DNA from: Octadecabacter sp.
Lineage (GTDB): Bacteria; Pseudomonadota; Alphaproteobacteria; Rhodobacterales; Rhodobacteraceae
NCBI GenBank assembly: GCA_018608045.1
Contig: JABBAI010000091.1
Coordinates: forward strand, 1-64,000
Length of the DNA: 64,000 bases
Reading direction: 5' to 3'
The notes below the pieces were generated by a model. It did no database searches. It saw nothing but the letters and a program-made list of their open reading frames with translations, and was not told where the DNA came from. Position numbers and translations under genes: made by a program. Shown here in pieces: positions 49,293 to 60,641 of this stretch (position 1 is the first letter of the stretch; every line of letters starts with the position of its first letter).

Positions 49293-49886
49293 TTATTCGG
49301 CAGTCAGTTCTGTCAGCGCGATGATGATGTCCTTGGCATTGTCGCTCGCCCAGTCGGCATCGCCAATCAGACGTGCAATTTCAAACCCGTCGGGGTTTAG
49401 GATCAGCGTCACGGGTACGCCCACTACACCCATATCCCGCGCCAGTGCTGAATTGTTGTCGGTATGAAGTGGCAGGTTGTCGACGCCGATTTCCTCCAAG
49501 AACCGTTCCATGGCGGGGCGTTGGTTCAATCCTGTTGCGATGGTTACGACTTCAAAATCTGCGCCACCCATCTCGGTTTGCAGTTCGGACAGGTGCGGCA
49601 TTTCCTTGCGGCACGGCGCGCACCATGTGGCCCAGAAATTCAGCACTACGAATTTGCCTTCAAACGCGGCTAGGGTCAGGGCCGTTCCGTCCTCATGCGT
49701 AAACACCACATCAGACCCGCGATCCGCGCCCAGCTGTAGCTTGAGCATGTCACCCTCGCGCATGTCTTCAACCTGCGTAAAGTCGATCACGGGAACCGTG
49801 GGGGTTTCCCCGCCCGAGGATGCCAAGTATAGCCCACCTGCAACACCGATCACGGTGGCGGCTGCGAAAATCAGTTGCTTCTTCAT
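49293..49886 (-). CDS. TlpA family thiol:disulfide oxidoreductase
   Basis: [22 protein letters not shown] (WCxPC). Confidence 0.94.
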   Translation of the reverse strand: MKKQLIFAAATVIGVAGGLYLASSGGETPTVPVIDFTQVEDMREGDMLKLQLGADRGSDVVFTHEDGTALTLAAFEGKFVVLNFWATWCAPCRKEMPHLSELQTEMGGADFEVVTIATGLNQRPAMERFLEEIGVDNLPLHTDNNSALARDMGVVGVPVTLILNPDGFEIARLIGDADWASDNAKDIIIALTELTAE

Positions 49887-49916
49887 CGGGTAAACCTGTG
49901 CGTAAGGATGAATCTC

Positions 49917-51307
<1,391 letters not shown>

Positions 51308-51311
<4 letters not shown>

Positions 51312-51484
51312 CACGATCTGTTTTAGCGCTGTGCGCGCTTGTTGTTTTGGCCGCCTGTGGCGCGGACGGTGAACCGTTTCGTCCAACTGCATCTGGTGGT
51401 GTTACCATCGGCACAAATGGCATCAGCACGACCGCCAATGTCGGCGCGACCAACGGCACGGTTTCCATCGGGCTGAGCCTTTAG
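51308..51484 (+). CDS. Small lipoprotein (58 aa), argH-lysA linker type
   Basis: ATGA overlap with arg[24 protein letters not shown] lipobox. Confidence 0.85.
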
Positions 51485-51485
51485 A

Positions 51486-51791
51486 ATGCGCTGGTTATTT
51501 GCAGCGCTTGCCGTTTGGGGCGCGATCCATCCGATGTATTATTTCGTTCAATGGTTTCAGGCCAACGGCTATGACATCATGGCGATGGTCGATGCGTGGC
51601 ACGCAAATGCCGCGTCCAGTGGCCTTGTATGGGACCTCACGATTGCCGCGATCGCGCTGACGGTCTGGGTTATTTACGAAACCCTGCAAACCCGCCAATT
51701 CATCCGTCTCATCGCCATACCCGCGACCTTTTGCATTGGTGTCAGCTGCGGCCTGCCGCTTTATATTTTTATCCGCATGAGTAAATCTTAA
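51486..51791 (+). CDS. DUF2834-like membrane protein
   Basis: FAALAVWGAIHPMYYFVQWFQANG...; three TM segments. Confidence 0.82.
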   Translation: MRWLFAALAVWGAIHPMYYFVQWFQANGYDIMAMVDAWHANAASSGLVWDLTIAAIALTVWVIYETLQTRQFIRLIAIPATFCIGVSCGLPLYIFIRMSKS

Positions 51792-53056
51792 TGGATCATT
51801 TCCTGTATCGCGACGGCCAACTGATGGCCGAAGATGTCGCCATTGCCGACATCGCAGCGCAAGTCGGCACGCCGTTCTACGTCTATTCATCCGCCACTTT
51901 GCTGCGCCATTTCAAACTGTTTGATGATGCGCTTGAGGGGATGGATCATCTGATCTGTTTTGCGATGAAATCCTGTTCAAACCTTGCGGTGCTGAAACTG
52001 CTTGGGGATGCGGGCGCTGGCATGGACGTTGTGTCCATCGGGGAATATCTGCGCGCCAAGGCGGCGGGCGTGTCGGGCGACAAAATCGTGTTTTCCGGTA
52101 TCGGTAAAACGGCAGACGAAATGCGAGTCGCACTGGAAGGCGGCATTCGCCAGTTCAACGTCGAATCCGAACCTGAAATGCAGGTCCTGTCCGACGTCGC
52201 CATGTCTTTGGGCAAAGTTGCCCCCATCACCGTGCGCGTGAATCCGGATGTGGACGCCAAGACACACGCCAAAATTTCCACCGGCAAGAAAGAAGACAAA
52301 TTCGGTATCCCGATTAGCCGCGCGCGTGAGGTTTATGCGACGGCGGCCACGCTCCCCGGCCTTAAGGTTATTGGGATTGACGTGCACATCGGTAGCCAGC
52401 TGACTGAACTTGAACCGTTCCGCCTCGCGTATCGCAAGGTAGCTGAACTGACTGAACAATTGCGCAGCGATGGCCATGAAATTACCCGCCTCGACCTCGG
52501 TGGTGGCCTTGGCATTCCGTATGCGCGCGACAACAACGCGCCGCCGTTGCCGCTGGAATACGGCGCGATGATCAAAGAAGAAGTCGGACATCTGGGCTGC
52601 GAGATTGAGATTGAACCGGGCCGTCTGATTTCGGGCAATGCCGGTATCCTTGTGGCCGATGTGATTTACGTCAAAGAAGGGGAAGGGCGCACATTCCTGA
52701 TCCTTGATGCGGCGATGAATGACCTGATCCGCCCCGCCATGTATGAGGCTTACCACGACATCATTCCTGTCCAAGAACCCGTCGCGGGGGCTGAACAATC
52801 TGAATATGACATCGTTGGCCCCATTTGCGAATCTGGCGATACATTTGCCAAGGGGCGCAATATGCCGACGTTGAACGCGGGTGAACTTGTCGCGTTCCGC
52901 TCTGCGGGGGCCTACGGGGCCGTTATGTCGTCCGAATACAATTCCCGCCCCCTTATTCCGGAGGTTCTGGTCCACGGGGATCAATTTGCGGTTATCCGCC
53001 GACGTCCGACCTTTGACGAGATGCTCAATCGAGATACCTTACCGGAGTGGCTATAA
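51791..53056 (+). CDS. lysA: Diaminopimelate decarboxylase
   Basis: FAMKSCSNLAVLKLL (PLP Lys), HIGSQ, GPICESGDTFAKGR. Confidence 0.97.
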   Translation: MDHFLYRDGQLMAEDVAIADIAAQVGTPFYVYSSATLLRHFKLFDDALEGMDHLICFAMKSCSNLAVLKLLGDAGAGMDVVSIGEYLRAKAAGVSGDKIVFSGIGKTADEMRVALEGGIRQFNVESEPEMQVLSDVAMSLGKVAPITVRVNPDVDAKTHAKISTGKKEDKFGIPISRAREVYATAATLPGLKVIGIDVHIGSQLTELEPFRLAYRKVAELTEQLRSDGHEITRLDLGGGLGIPYARDNNAPPLPLEYGAMIKEEVGHLGCEIEIEPGRLISGNAGILVADVIYVKEGEGRTFLILDAAMNDLIRPAMYEAYHDIIPVQEPVAGAEQSEYDIVGPICESGDTFAKGRNMPTLNAGELVAFRSAGAYGAVMSSEYNSRPLIPEVLVHGDQFAVIRRRPTFDEMLNRDTLPEWL

Positions 53057-53117
53057 CAGCCGAAGCATCGGGAGAGACCCACTGAACGCCATAGGTCCAA
53101 CGCCACGGCATCTGAAA

Positions 53118-55757
53118 ATGCCCGTTCTGCTGACCCGATTCGGGCTGATCGCTGAACGTGTGACCAAATGTTTCTGGCCGTTCTGGACCGTTCTGTTTTT
53201 CGCGCTCGCGCCGCTGATCCTTGGCAGGCAGGATTTCCTCCCGCTTGAGGTCGTTTGGGGATACGGCGTTGTCGCCATTCTGGCCCTGTTGGGGACGCTC
53301 TATCGCGGTATCCGCCGCCTGAATTGGCCAAGCGAGGCTGAGGCCGTTGCCCGCGTTGATGCACGTCTTGTGGGCCGACCGATTGCCGCGTTGAATGATC
53401 TGCAGGCGATTGGCGCTGATGATGTCGGGTCGCAGGCCATTTGGGATGCGCACCTTGTCCGCATGCAGGAAAAAACCCGTGACGCCCGCGCGGTTGAACC
53501 TGATCTTCGCGTGTCCTCGAACGATCCGTATGGCCTGCGCTATATCGCAGTGCTGTTCATGGTGGTGGCGTTGCTGTTCGGGTCTATTTGGCCCGTCGGT
53601 TCCGTGGCAGAGGCCGGGACTGGCACCGAACTCCTCGCGACAGGGCCTGTGTGGGAAGGTTGGATCGAACCGCCCGCCTACACTGGCAAACCAACGCTAT
53701 ATCTGGCCGATATCATCGCCAACCGTGTTCAAGTCCCGCAAGGGTCGTTCATCACCCTGCGCCTTTATGGTCAAGAGGGCGATCTGGCGGTGAATGAAAC
53801 TGTGTCTGGCCGCACTGACGATTTGGGTGCTGCCACCGATCAACAGCAAGGGTTTGAGGTCACGCAAGCGGGCCGTCTTGAGATTGAGGGCGAGGGCGGT
53901 GCCACGTGGCAAATCCTGCTGCTTGAGGACGAAGCGCCGACAGTTGAACTTACCGGGCCGATTGAGGCTGACGCGCAGGGCGAAATGTCCCAGCCTTTTT
54001 CCGCGATGGATGATTATGGCGTTCTGGCGGGTGTCGCGACGATTGAACTTAATCTGGAGGGCGTTGATCGCCGCCACGGCCTCACGATTGAACCCGACTT
54101 ACGCACCGTGATCGTGATTGATCTGCCGATGCCGTTTTCCGGTGATCGTGCCGATTTCGAAGAATTCCTCATTGATGATTTTAGCGAACATCCGTGGGCG
54201 AACCTGCCCGTTGTTCTGACGCTTCAGGTCGAAGACGGCTTGGGCCAGACAGGTGCCAGTGATCCTGAAAACATCATCCTTCCCGGGCGGCGGTTTTTCC
54301 AACCCATCGCGCGCGCCGTCATTGAACAGCGCCGTGATATTTTGTGGTCAAAGGCGAATGCGCCCAGTGCCGCCCAAGTTCTGCGCGCCGTGTCCAACCG
54401 CCCCGATGAATTGTTCCCTGATGAAACCACATACCTACGCCTGCGCGCGATCATTCGCCGCCTTGAGGCGATGGAAACATCCGGCCTGAGTGATGAGGTG
54501 CAAGACGAACTGTCACTCGCGCTGTGGGAGCTTGCTGTGCAGCTTGAGGAAGGGTCTTTGGCCGATGCGCGCGCCCGATTGGAGCGCGCACAAGAACGGC
54601 TTGAGGAAGCGATGCGCAACGGGGCGTCTGACGAAGAAATTGCCGAATTGATGCAAGAGCTGCGCGAAGCCATGAGCGATTATATGCAGCAGCTCGCTAA
54701 TGAAATGGAGCCGTCAGACAATGATGGCACCGACCAGCCCGATCAGCAGCAAAACGGCGAAACCATCACGCAGGATGAATTACAGGCCCTGATGGACCGC
54801 ATCCAAGAACTGATGGAAGAAGGCCGGATGGCCGAAGCGATGGAGCTGATGGAACAGCTCAACGAGTTGATGGAGAACCTGCAAATGACGGAAGGCGGGG
54901 AGGGTGGCGAAGGCGGGCCGCGCACCCCGGGCCAGCAATCCATGGAAGATCTGGCAGAAACGCTGCGTGATCAACAAGATTTAACAGATGAAGCGTTCCG
55001 CGACCTTCAAGAACAATTCAATCAAGGTCAGGAACAGGGCCAAGACCCAGGCGATCAAAGCGGTCAGCAGCCCGGACAACAACCGGGTGAGCAAGGCGGC
55101 CAGCAACCGGGTGAACAAGGCCAAGATGGTCAGGACGGTCAAGGTGGGCAGCAGCCCGGTCAGCAACAGGGGCAGGGCCAAGGTCAAGGCGACAACACCC
55201 AAGGCGGTCTAACGGATGAAAGCGGACAAGGCGGCGAAGGTGGTGGCGGCGCGCAAAGCCTTGCCGAACGTCAGCAAGCCCTGCGCGACGGGTTGAACCA
55301 GCTGCGCAATGGTTTGCCTGGACTGTCGGGCGATGCGGCTGACAATGCTGAACAATCGCTTGAGCGTGCTGAGGGTGCGATGGACGGTGCCGAAGATGCC
55401 CTGCGCGATGGCGATCTGGCCGAAGCCATTGATCAACAGGCCGAAGCGATGGACGCCTTGCGGGACGGTTTGCGCAATCTTGGTCAGGCGCTGGCTGAAA
55501 ACCAGATGGATGAGCTTGAGGAAGGTCAGGGCACCCAGACTGGCAATGCCGAAGGCCGCCCCGAACCCGAACGCCGCGATCCCCTCGGTCGTCAGATCGG
55601 AAATTCAGGGCAGTTCGGCACTGAAGAATCCATGTTGCAGGATGAAATTAACCGTCGCGCCGAAGAATTGTTGCAGGAATTGCGCAACCGATCAGCCGAT
55701 CAGGAACGCCCGCAGCTGGAACTTGATTACCTGCGCCGCCTGCTGGACCGCTTCTAG
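53118..55757 (+). CDS. TIGR02302-like large membrane protein with Gln/Gly-rich region
   Basis: N-terminal TM segments, central coiled region, QG-rich tract ~700-780 aa; start at ATG 53118 preferred over the ORF-track start inside lysA. Confidence 0.85.
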   Translation: MPVLLTRFGLIAERVTKCFWPFWTVLFFALAPLILGRQDFLPLEVVWGYGVVAILALLGTLYRGIRRLNWPSEAEAVARVDARLVGRPIAALNDLQAIGADDVGSQAIWDAHLVRMQEKTRDARAVEPDLRVSSNDPYGLRYIAVLFMVVALLFGSIWPVGSVAEAGTGTELLATGPVWEGWIEPPAYTGKPTLYLADIIANRVQVPQGSFITLRLYGQEGDLAVNETVSGRTDDLGAATDQQQGFEVTQAGRLEIEGEGGATWQILLLEDEAPTVELTGPIEADAQGEMSQPFSAMDDYGVLAGVATIELNLEGVDRRHGLTIEPDLRTVIVIDLPMPFSGDRADFEEFLIDDFSEHPWANLPVVLTLQVEDGLGQTGASDPENIILPGRRFFQPIARAVIEQRRDILWSKANAPSAAQVLRAVSNRPDELFPDETTYLRLRAIIRRLEAMETSGLSDEVQDELSLALWELAVQLEEGSLADARARLERAQERLEEAMRNGASDEEIAELMQELREAMSDYMQQLANEMEPSDNDGTDQPDQQQNGETITQDELQALMDRIQELMEEGRMAEAMELMEQLNELMENLQMTEGGEGGEGGPRTPGQQSMEDLAETLRDQQDLTDEAFRDLQEQFNQGQEQGQDPGDQSGQQPGQQPGEQGGQQPGEQGQDGQDGQGGQQPGQQQGQGQGQGDNTQGGLTDESGQGGEGGGGAQSLAERQQALRDGLNQLRNGLPGLSGDAADNAEQSLERAEGAMDGAEDALRDGDLAEAIDQQAEAMDALRDGLRNLGQALAENQMDELEEGQGTQTGNAEGRPEPERRDPLGRQIGNSGQFGTEESMLQDEINRRAEELLQELRNRSADQERPQLELDYLRRLLDRF
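55014..55203 (+). repeat. Degenerate in-frame Gln/Gly/Pro repeat tract
   Basis: Encodes QGQEQGQDPGDQSGQQPGQQPGEQGGQQPGEQGQDGQDGQGGQQPGQQQGQGQGQGD. Confidence 0.9.
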
Positions 55758-56533
55758 TTTTCGGGCGTCCCAGCCGTTTCTGACGCGATCAAACCTTGCA
55801 GTTGTTGATCCAGCCAGATCCTCATTTCATTGACCCAATTCACATAAGACGTCAGCACGGGTTCAAGCTGTGGAACAGCAGCGCTGATTTGCGGCGCGAA
55901 AATATAAGCGGCCAACGCGATCAGCGCCAAAATAACGATGATCATAAACCCGCGACGAAACCCACCGCGTTTCTGGGGCAGGTCATCATCAATCTGTTCA
56001 GCAGTTTGAGCCGCGTCGGGTCGCAATGATGAATTGATTTCTTCGATATCGGGCAGCAGTTCACGGCGCGGTGCATCGCGGTCCTGTGCCATCGTTGCAC
56101 CGACGGCGGCGGCAATCTCGGGCTCACCGCGCAATTTTGCCAGACGATCGCGGGCCTCTCGGCCGCGGCGGTCTTCGTCTGGATCTATTTCGACGTGCGG
56201 TTCCGGATCGTGGGAAAGATCAAGATCGGGCTGCGTTTCTATTGTGTTGTCATCCGCTTGTCGGGCCGCTTGTTCAAAATCAGCCTCTTGGCGCAGGATA
56301 TCTGCGACGTCAGGCGATAATTCGCGTTGGCGCGGTTCGGGCTGTGTAACTTCCGGTTCAGGTTGTGGATCAGGCGTTGGCACAGGCGCACCAAGCTCTG
56401 CGGCTTCGGATGCACCGCGATTTTCAAACCATGTGTGTCCGCAATTGGAACACTGAACGTCGCGCCCCGCCTCTGGGATCACATCGTCGGCAACCTCATA
56501 TTGCGCACCGCAATTCGGGCAAATCAGCCGCAT
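55754..56533 (-). CDS. Zinc-ribbon (MJ0042-type) membrane protein
   Basis: MRLICPNCGAQYEVADDVIPEAGRDVQCSNCGHTWFE; C-terminal TM. Confidence 0.92.
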   Translation of the reverse strand: MRLICPNCGAQYEVADDVIPEAGRDVQCSNCGHTWFENRGASEAAELGAPVPTPDPQPEPEVTQPEPRQRELSPDVADILRQEADFEQAARQADDNTIETQPDLDLSHDPEPHVEIDPDEDRRGREARDRLAKLRGEPEIAAAVGATMAQDRDAPRRELLPDIEEINSSLRPDAAQTAEQIDDDLPQKRGGFRRGFMIIVILALIALAAYIFAPQISAAVPQLEPVLTSYVNWVNEMRIWLDQQLQGLIASETAGTPEN

Positions 56534-56698
56534 TATTTCGTTCCCTTGCCTCAAACGAACATTCTGTCCGCTGTCTTTAGCTAAATCTTACCGATCCTGC
56601 GCCCTAAGCGCAAAGGTTTTACCAGCAGCGACGCGCGCACGCAGATTGCATGTGGCGTCCGTTTGCGCCAAACCCAAGTTCAAAGAACGGGGGCAGGC

Positions 56699-57370
56699 GT
56701 GATTGAACTCGACAATGTGGCCTATAGTTATGGCGGAGCAGAGCTTTTCTCTGCGCTGAACCTGCAACTTGCGCCAGGGTCTTTCCACTTTCTGACAGGG
56801 CCGTCTGGCGCGGGAAAAACAACGCTTTTGAAATTGTGCTACGGCGAATTGATCGCAACCTGCGGACAAGTGCGCCTGTTCGGGCAAGATGCACGCAATC
56901 TGGATCGTGATGGCGTGGCCGAAACGCGCCGCCGTGTCGGGGTTATGCATCAGGATTGTCAGTTCCTCGATCACCTGAGCGTGGCTGAAAATATCGCGCT
57001 GCCGCTGACGGTATCTGGCCAGACCACCCATGCGTCTGATCTGACAGATTTGCTTGGCTGGGTCGGGCTGACTCGTCAGATGGAACAATTGCCGCCGCAG
57101 CTGTCGGGTGGGGAACGCCAACGCGCCGCTCTCGCCCGTGCTGTCATCATGTCACCCGAGGTTATTTTAGCGGACGAACCCACAGGAAACGTCGATTGGG
57201 AAATGTCCCAGCGTCTTTTGACCCTGCTGGTTGAGCTGAACAAAATGGGTAAAACTGTTTTGATCGCCACCCATGACATCAGCCTTATTCGCGCGGCCAA
57301 AGCACAGGTCAGCGCGCGGGTTTTACGTCTGCAAGACCGTCGTCTTCAGCTTGCTGGGGCAGATCTGTGA
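56699..57370 (+). CDS. ftsE: Cell division ATP-binding protein FtsE
   Basis: GTG start; GPSGAGKTTLLKLC, LSGGERQRAALARA, ILADEPTGNVD. Confidence 0.93.
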   Translation: MIELDNVAYSYGGAELFSALNLQLAPGSFHFLTGPSGAGKTTLLKLCYGELIATCGQVRLFGQDARNLDRDGVAETRRRVGVMHQDCQFLDHLSVAENIALPLTVSGQTTHASDLTDLLGWVGLTRQMEQLPPQLSGGERQRAALARAVIMSPEVILADEPTGNVDWEMSQRLLTLLVELNKMGKTVLIATHDISLIRAAKAQVSARVLRLQDRRLQLAGADL

Positions 57371-58260
57371 AGGCGTTTTTTACCCGTGTCTTTGAACTTC
57401 TGGCGGGGGATGCGCAGGCTGATCGTGCCGTGCCACCCACAGGATATACCGCCCGTCTGACATTGCTGACATCAGGCGCGATGGCATTATTGGCCGTGTT
57501 CGCCTTGGCGCTCTCTTTGGCGACGGGGCGTTGGGCGTCAGAGTTGGCGCAGACGTCGACTTTGCGTATTTCCGCGCCCCAAGGCCAGATGGACGCCCAG
57601 ACTTTGGCCGCACTTGAGGTGTTGCGCACGACGCCCGGCGTGGCCGATGCCCGTGCCCTTGATGAAGATGAACAACGCGCGTTGTTGGCCCCTTGGTTTG
57701 GCCCAGACTTGCCCGTTGAAACATTGCCCATCCCGCAGTTGATCGAAGTCATTGCCGACGGGGACGGTTACGACACAGCAGGCCTGCGGGCGCGTTTGGC
57801 GGCCGAAGTACCCGGTGCGGTTCTTGATGATCACACCCGCTGGCGTGAGCCACTGGTTGAGGCTGCGTCGCGTCTACGCCTTCTTGGGTTTGTGTCGATT
57901 GTGCTGATCGCAGGTGCCACGGGCGCGATGATTACATTGGCAGCGAACGCAGCCCTTGCAGCGAATGCGCAATTGATCCGCGTGATGCGATTGGTCGGTG
58001 CGCGCGACATCTATATTGCCCGCGCCTTTGTGCGCCGATTTACCCTTCGCGCACTTCTTGGTGCGGCGATTGGCACCCTGATCGGCACCCTCGCGGTGTT
58101 GCTTCTGCCAAGTGCAGATGCGGCGGGCGGGTTTCTTACGGGGCTGGGGTTTCAGGGTTGGCATTGGCTTTGGCCGCTGACCATTCCGATCCTTGCCGCA
58201 CTTGTGGCTTTTGTCGCCACACGGCAAGCCGCGCTACGCACGTTACAGGAGCAATCATGA
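57367..58260 (+). CDS. ftsX: Cell division protein FtsX
   Basis: Coupled to ftsE; four-TM FtsX-like permease. Confidence 0.93.
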   Translation: MKAFFTRVFELLAGDAQADRAVPPTGYTARLTLLTSGAMALLAVFALALSLATGRWASELAQTSTLRISAPQGQMDAQTLAALEVLRTTPGVADARALDEDEQRALLAPWFGPDLPVETLPIPQLIEVIADGDGYDTAGLRARLAAEVPGAVLDDHTRWREPLVEAASRLRLLGFVSIVLIAGATGAMITLAANAALAANAQLIRVMRLVGARDIYIARAFVRRFTLRALLGAAIGTLIGTLAVLLLPSADAAGGFLTGLGFQGWHWLWPLTIPILAALVAFVATRQAALRTLQEQS

Positions 58261-58994
58261 CCTACGCCATTCAATGGGTGCGATCCCTGATCTTTATCAT
58301 AGTGATGTATGCCATGATCTTCGTGTGGGGCATCGTGTTTGCGATCCCCGCCATCATATCGCGCAAAGCGGCGATCTTTTGTTGCCGGTCCTATACGTGG
58401 TTCGTGATGTGGTTCGCGCGCTGGATGATCGGGCTAAATTGCGAAGTGCGCGGCATCCCCCCGCAGGATGAGGTTTTGATCGCCGCCAAACACCAATCTT
58501 TTCTAGACGTGCTGATGGTCTACAGCCAAATTCCAGCAGGCCGTTTCATCATGAAGGATATACTGAAATATGCGCCTGTCGTGGGCCAAATGGGTCTGCG
58601 CGTGGGATGTATCCCCGTCAAACGCGGCAAGCGCGGCAATGCCATCAAGAAGATGGTTGCAGATGTCGCGGCAGGGCGTTTGTTCCCCGGTCAGCTGATT
58701 ATCTACCCCCAAGGCACGCGCATCGCGCCGGGTGTCAAAGCGCCCTTCAAAATTGGCACGGGCGTTTTGTATAAAGAACTCGGCCAAGATTGCGTGCCAG
58801 TGGCTGCCAACGTCGGGGTGTTCTGGCCCAAGCGGGGCATTTACCGCAAACCGGGCGTCGCGGTGATTGAGTTTCTGCCGCGCATTCCGGCGGGTCTTGA
58901 GCTGAACGAATTTATGAAACAGCTGGAAACATCCGTCGAAACCAAATCCAACGACCTGATGCGCGAGGCGGGGTTCACCGCGATTGAAACATGA
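58257..58994 (+). CDS. plsC: 1-acyl-sn-glycerol-3-phosphate acyltransferase
   Basis: KHQSFLD (HX4D) and YPQGTRIAPG motifs; ATGA overlap with ftsX. Confidence 0.93.
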   Translation: MTYAIQWVRSLIFIIVMYAMIFVWGIVFAIPAIISRKAAIFCCRSYTWFVMWFARWMIGLNCEVRGIPPQDEVLIAAKHQSFLDVLMVYSQIPAGRFIMKDILKYAPVVGQMGLRVGCIPVKRGKRGNAIKKMVADVAAGRLFPGQLIIYPQGTRIAPGVKAPFKIGTGVLYKELGQDCVPVAANVGVFWPKRGIYRKPGVAVIEFLPRIPAGLELNEFMKQLETSVETKSNDLMREAGFTAIET

Positions 58995-59590
58995 AAACAA
59001 TCGATAATATCGACGCGCTTGAGGCGCTTTATGACGCCGCCGTGCCCAATTCCCTGCGCAAGGTCGTGCAGCGTCTGACCCCGCATTACGCCAAATGGAT
59101 CAAGACGGCGCGCTTTTGCGTGCTGACAACCGTCGGGCCCGAGAGCACTGATGGTTCCCCGCGCGGCGATGTCGGACCTGTGGTGCGCCTGATAGATGAT
59201 ACGACGCTGCACCTGCCCGATTGGCGTGGCAACAACCGCATCGACAGCCTGCGCAACATCGTGCGCGACGGGCGTGTCAGCCTGATGTTCATGGTACCTG
59301 GATCATCCAACGTCATCCGCGTGAATGGCACGGCCGTATTGTCCGATGATCCGACGGTCACGGGTACTTTTGAACAAAACGGAAAACACCCCAAATCTGT
59401 GATCGTTATCACCGTAGGTGAGGCATATTTTCAATGCGCCAAGGCGATCATGCGATCAGAATTGTGGACCAGTGACGCAACCGAAGGCCTGCCGAGCGCG
59501 GGTGACCTCATCAAGGAACAAGTCGCTGAATTTGACGCGCGAACCTATGATGACGGCTATGCGGAACATGCGAAGGAACGGATGTGGTAG
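58991..59590 (+). CDS. Pyridoxamine 5'-phosphate oxidase family protein
   Basis: FCVLTTVGPESTDGSPRGDVGPVVRL...DWRGNNRIDSLRNI. Confidence 0.9.
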   Translation: MKTIDNIDALEALYDAAVPNSLRKVVQRLTPHYAKWIKTARFCVLTTVGPESTDGSPRGDVGPVVRLIDDTTLHLPDWRGNNRIDSLRNIVRDGRVSLMFMVPGSSNVIRVNGTAVLSDDPTVTGTFEQNGKHPKSVIVITVGEAYFQCAKAIMRSELWTSDATEGLPSAGDLIKEQVAEFDARTYDDGYAEHAKERMW

Positions 59591-60150
59591 CGAAGGTTTT
59601 AGGGCTGGCAACAGGCTCATTGGTCGCTTCGGTAGCCGTTTGGGTTTTTAATGATTGGCGTTATGTCAGCGATGAAGATTTGCTGGCGACAGCGCTTCGC
59701 GATCATTGCATTCCTTATGCTTCGGCAGGTGCTACGCCGTTTGAAGGTATTGGCCGCGACGTAGGCGTTTATGACAATGTTGAACGCGATGCGCGCGTCA
59801 CTGAGGGCGGCGCAGCTATCGTATTTGACGATCGCTTTACCGCAACTTGGGGCGAAATTTCAGAATTATCGCTGCGTGTTTGCACGCTTGAGGGCCGTAG
59901 CACTGCAGCCGGGCATTTTTCGGTCGAACTAGACGGTTTTGCTGACAGGATCACCCCGCTCCTTGCGCCGCTTGGTGATATGGGCACGGATGCGGCGCGT
60001 TCACACGGCGGCGTTGAAGAAGGCAGTGACTTTCATGTTGTTGGATGGTTCGAGGCAGACAAAACGCAGGATAAAGGCAACCGCGTTGTTATGGCTATGG
60101 TTGGATCGCTTGTCGCCAGCGTGACTGTTGTCGCCGATTTACCCGATTAA
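59584..60150 (+). CDS. Uncharacterised exported/membrane-anchored protein
   Basis: GTG start overlapping previous stop; N-terminal hydrophobic segment. Confidence 0.7.
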   Translation: MVAKVLGLATGSLVASVAVWVFNDWRYVSDEDLLATALRDHCIPYASAGATPFEGIGRDVGVYDNVERDARVTEGGAAIVFDDRFTATWGEISELSLRVCTLEGRSTAAGHFSVELDGFADRITPLLAPLGDMGTDAARSHGGVEEGSDFHVVGWFEADKTQDKGNRVVMAMVGSLVASVTVVADLPD

Positions 60151-60641
60151 CTCAGCGGGCAGTCGGCCACATCTACGTCCACCACGATAAACGTCTGCGG
60201 TCCGAAATCCTGCCCGGACAGATCGACGTACAGCTTCGACCCTTCAACAAACACCGCCCCGTCGCGCAGCACGGCTGTGGAATTTTCCAAATCTTGCGCC
60301 GCGCCATTAAACAACACGCAGTCGGTCAGAAAATCCAACACATATCCGTTGAACCCCGCCACAGGAAACGTGCCACTGACAGTTTCGGGGTAGGTCACAA
60401 TCACTTGCGCGTCGCGGATGTCGACGATGGCAGGCACGATATCCCAGCCATTCTGCACACCCTCAGGGCCTAGCCCGTATTCGATATTGTTCGACACGAC
60501 CGCGGGGTGACGTTCGCCCACATAGATCGGGGCCTCTACGTCATCATAGGCCAGCGCGCCAAAGGTCACCGTGCGTTCCATCAGCCCGCCCGCCGCCGCC
60601 GCGTGCGCGGACAACAACAAAGCGATGCCGGTTCGGATCAA
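60147..60641 (-). CDS. Uncharacterised secreted protein
   Basis: Signal peptide [19 protein letters not shown]; 4-bp overlap with accA. Confidence 0.78.
   Translation of the reverse strand: MIRTGIALLLSAHAAAAGGLMERTVTFGALAYDDVEAPIYVGERHPAVVSNNIEYGLGPEGVQNGWDIVPAIVDIRDAQVIVTYPETVSGTFPVAGFNGYVLDFLTDCVLFNGAAQDLENSTAVLRDGAVFVEGSKLYVDLSGQDFGPQTFIVVDVDVADCPLS

Noticed and set aside
51977-52984. 335-aa minus-strand ORF
   Set aside because: Antisense to lysA, which has unambiguous catalytic motifs.
52881-53117. 79-aa N-terminal extension of the TIGR02302-like ORF
   Set aside because: Lies inside lysA in another frame; ATG 53118 just before the TM segments is more plausible.
55014-55203. Q/G repeat tract considered as CRISPR-like or tandem-repeat array
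   Set aside because: Degenerate, in-frame and protein-coding; no fixed-length repeat/spacer structure.
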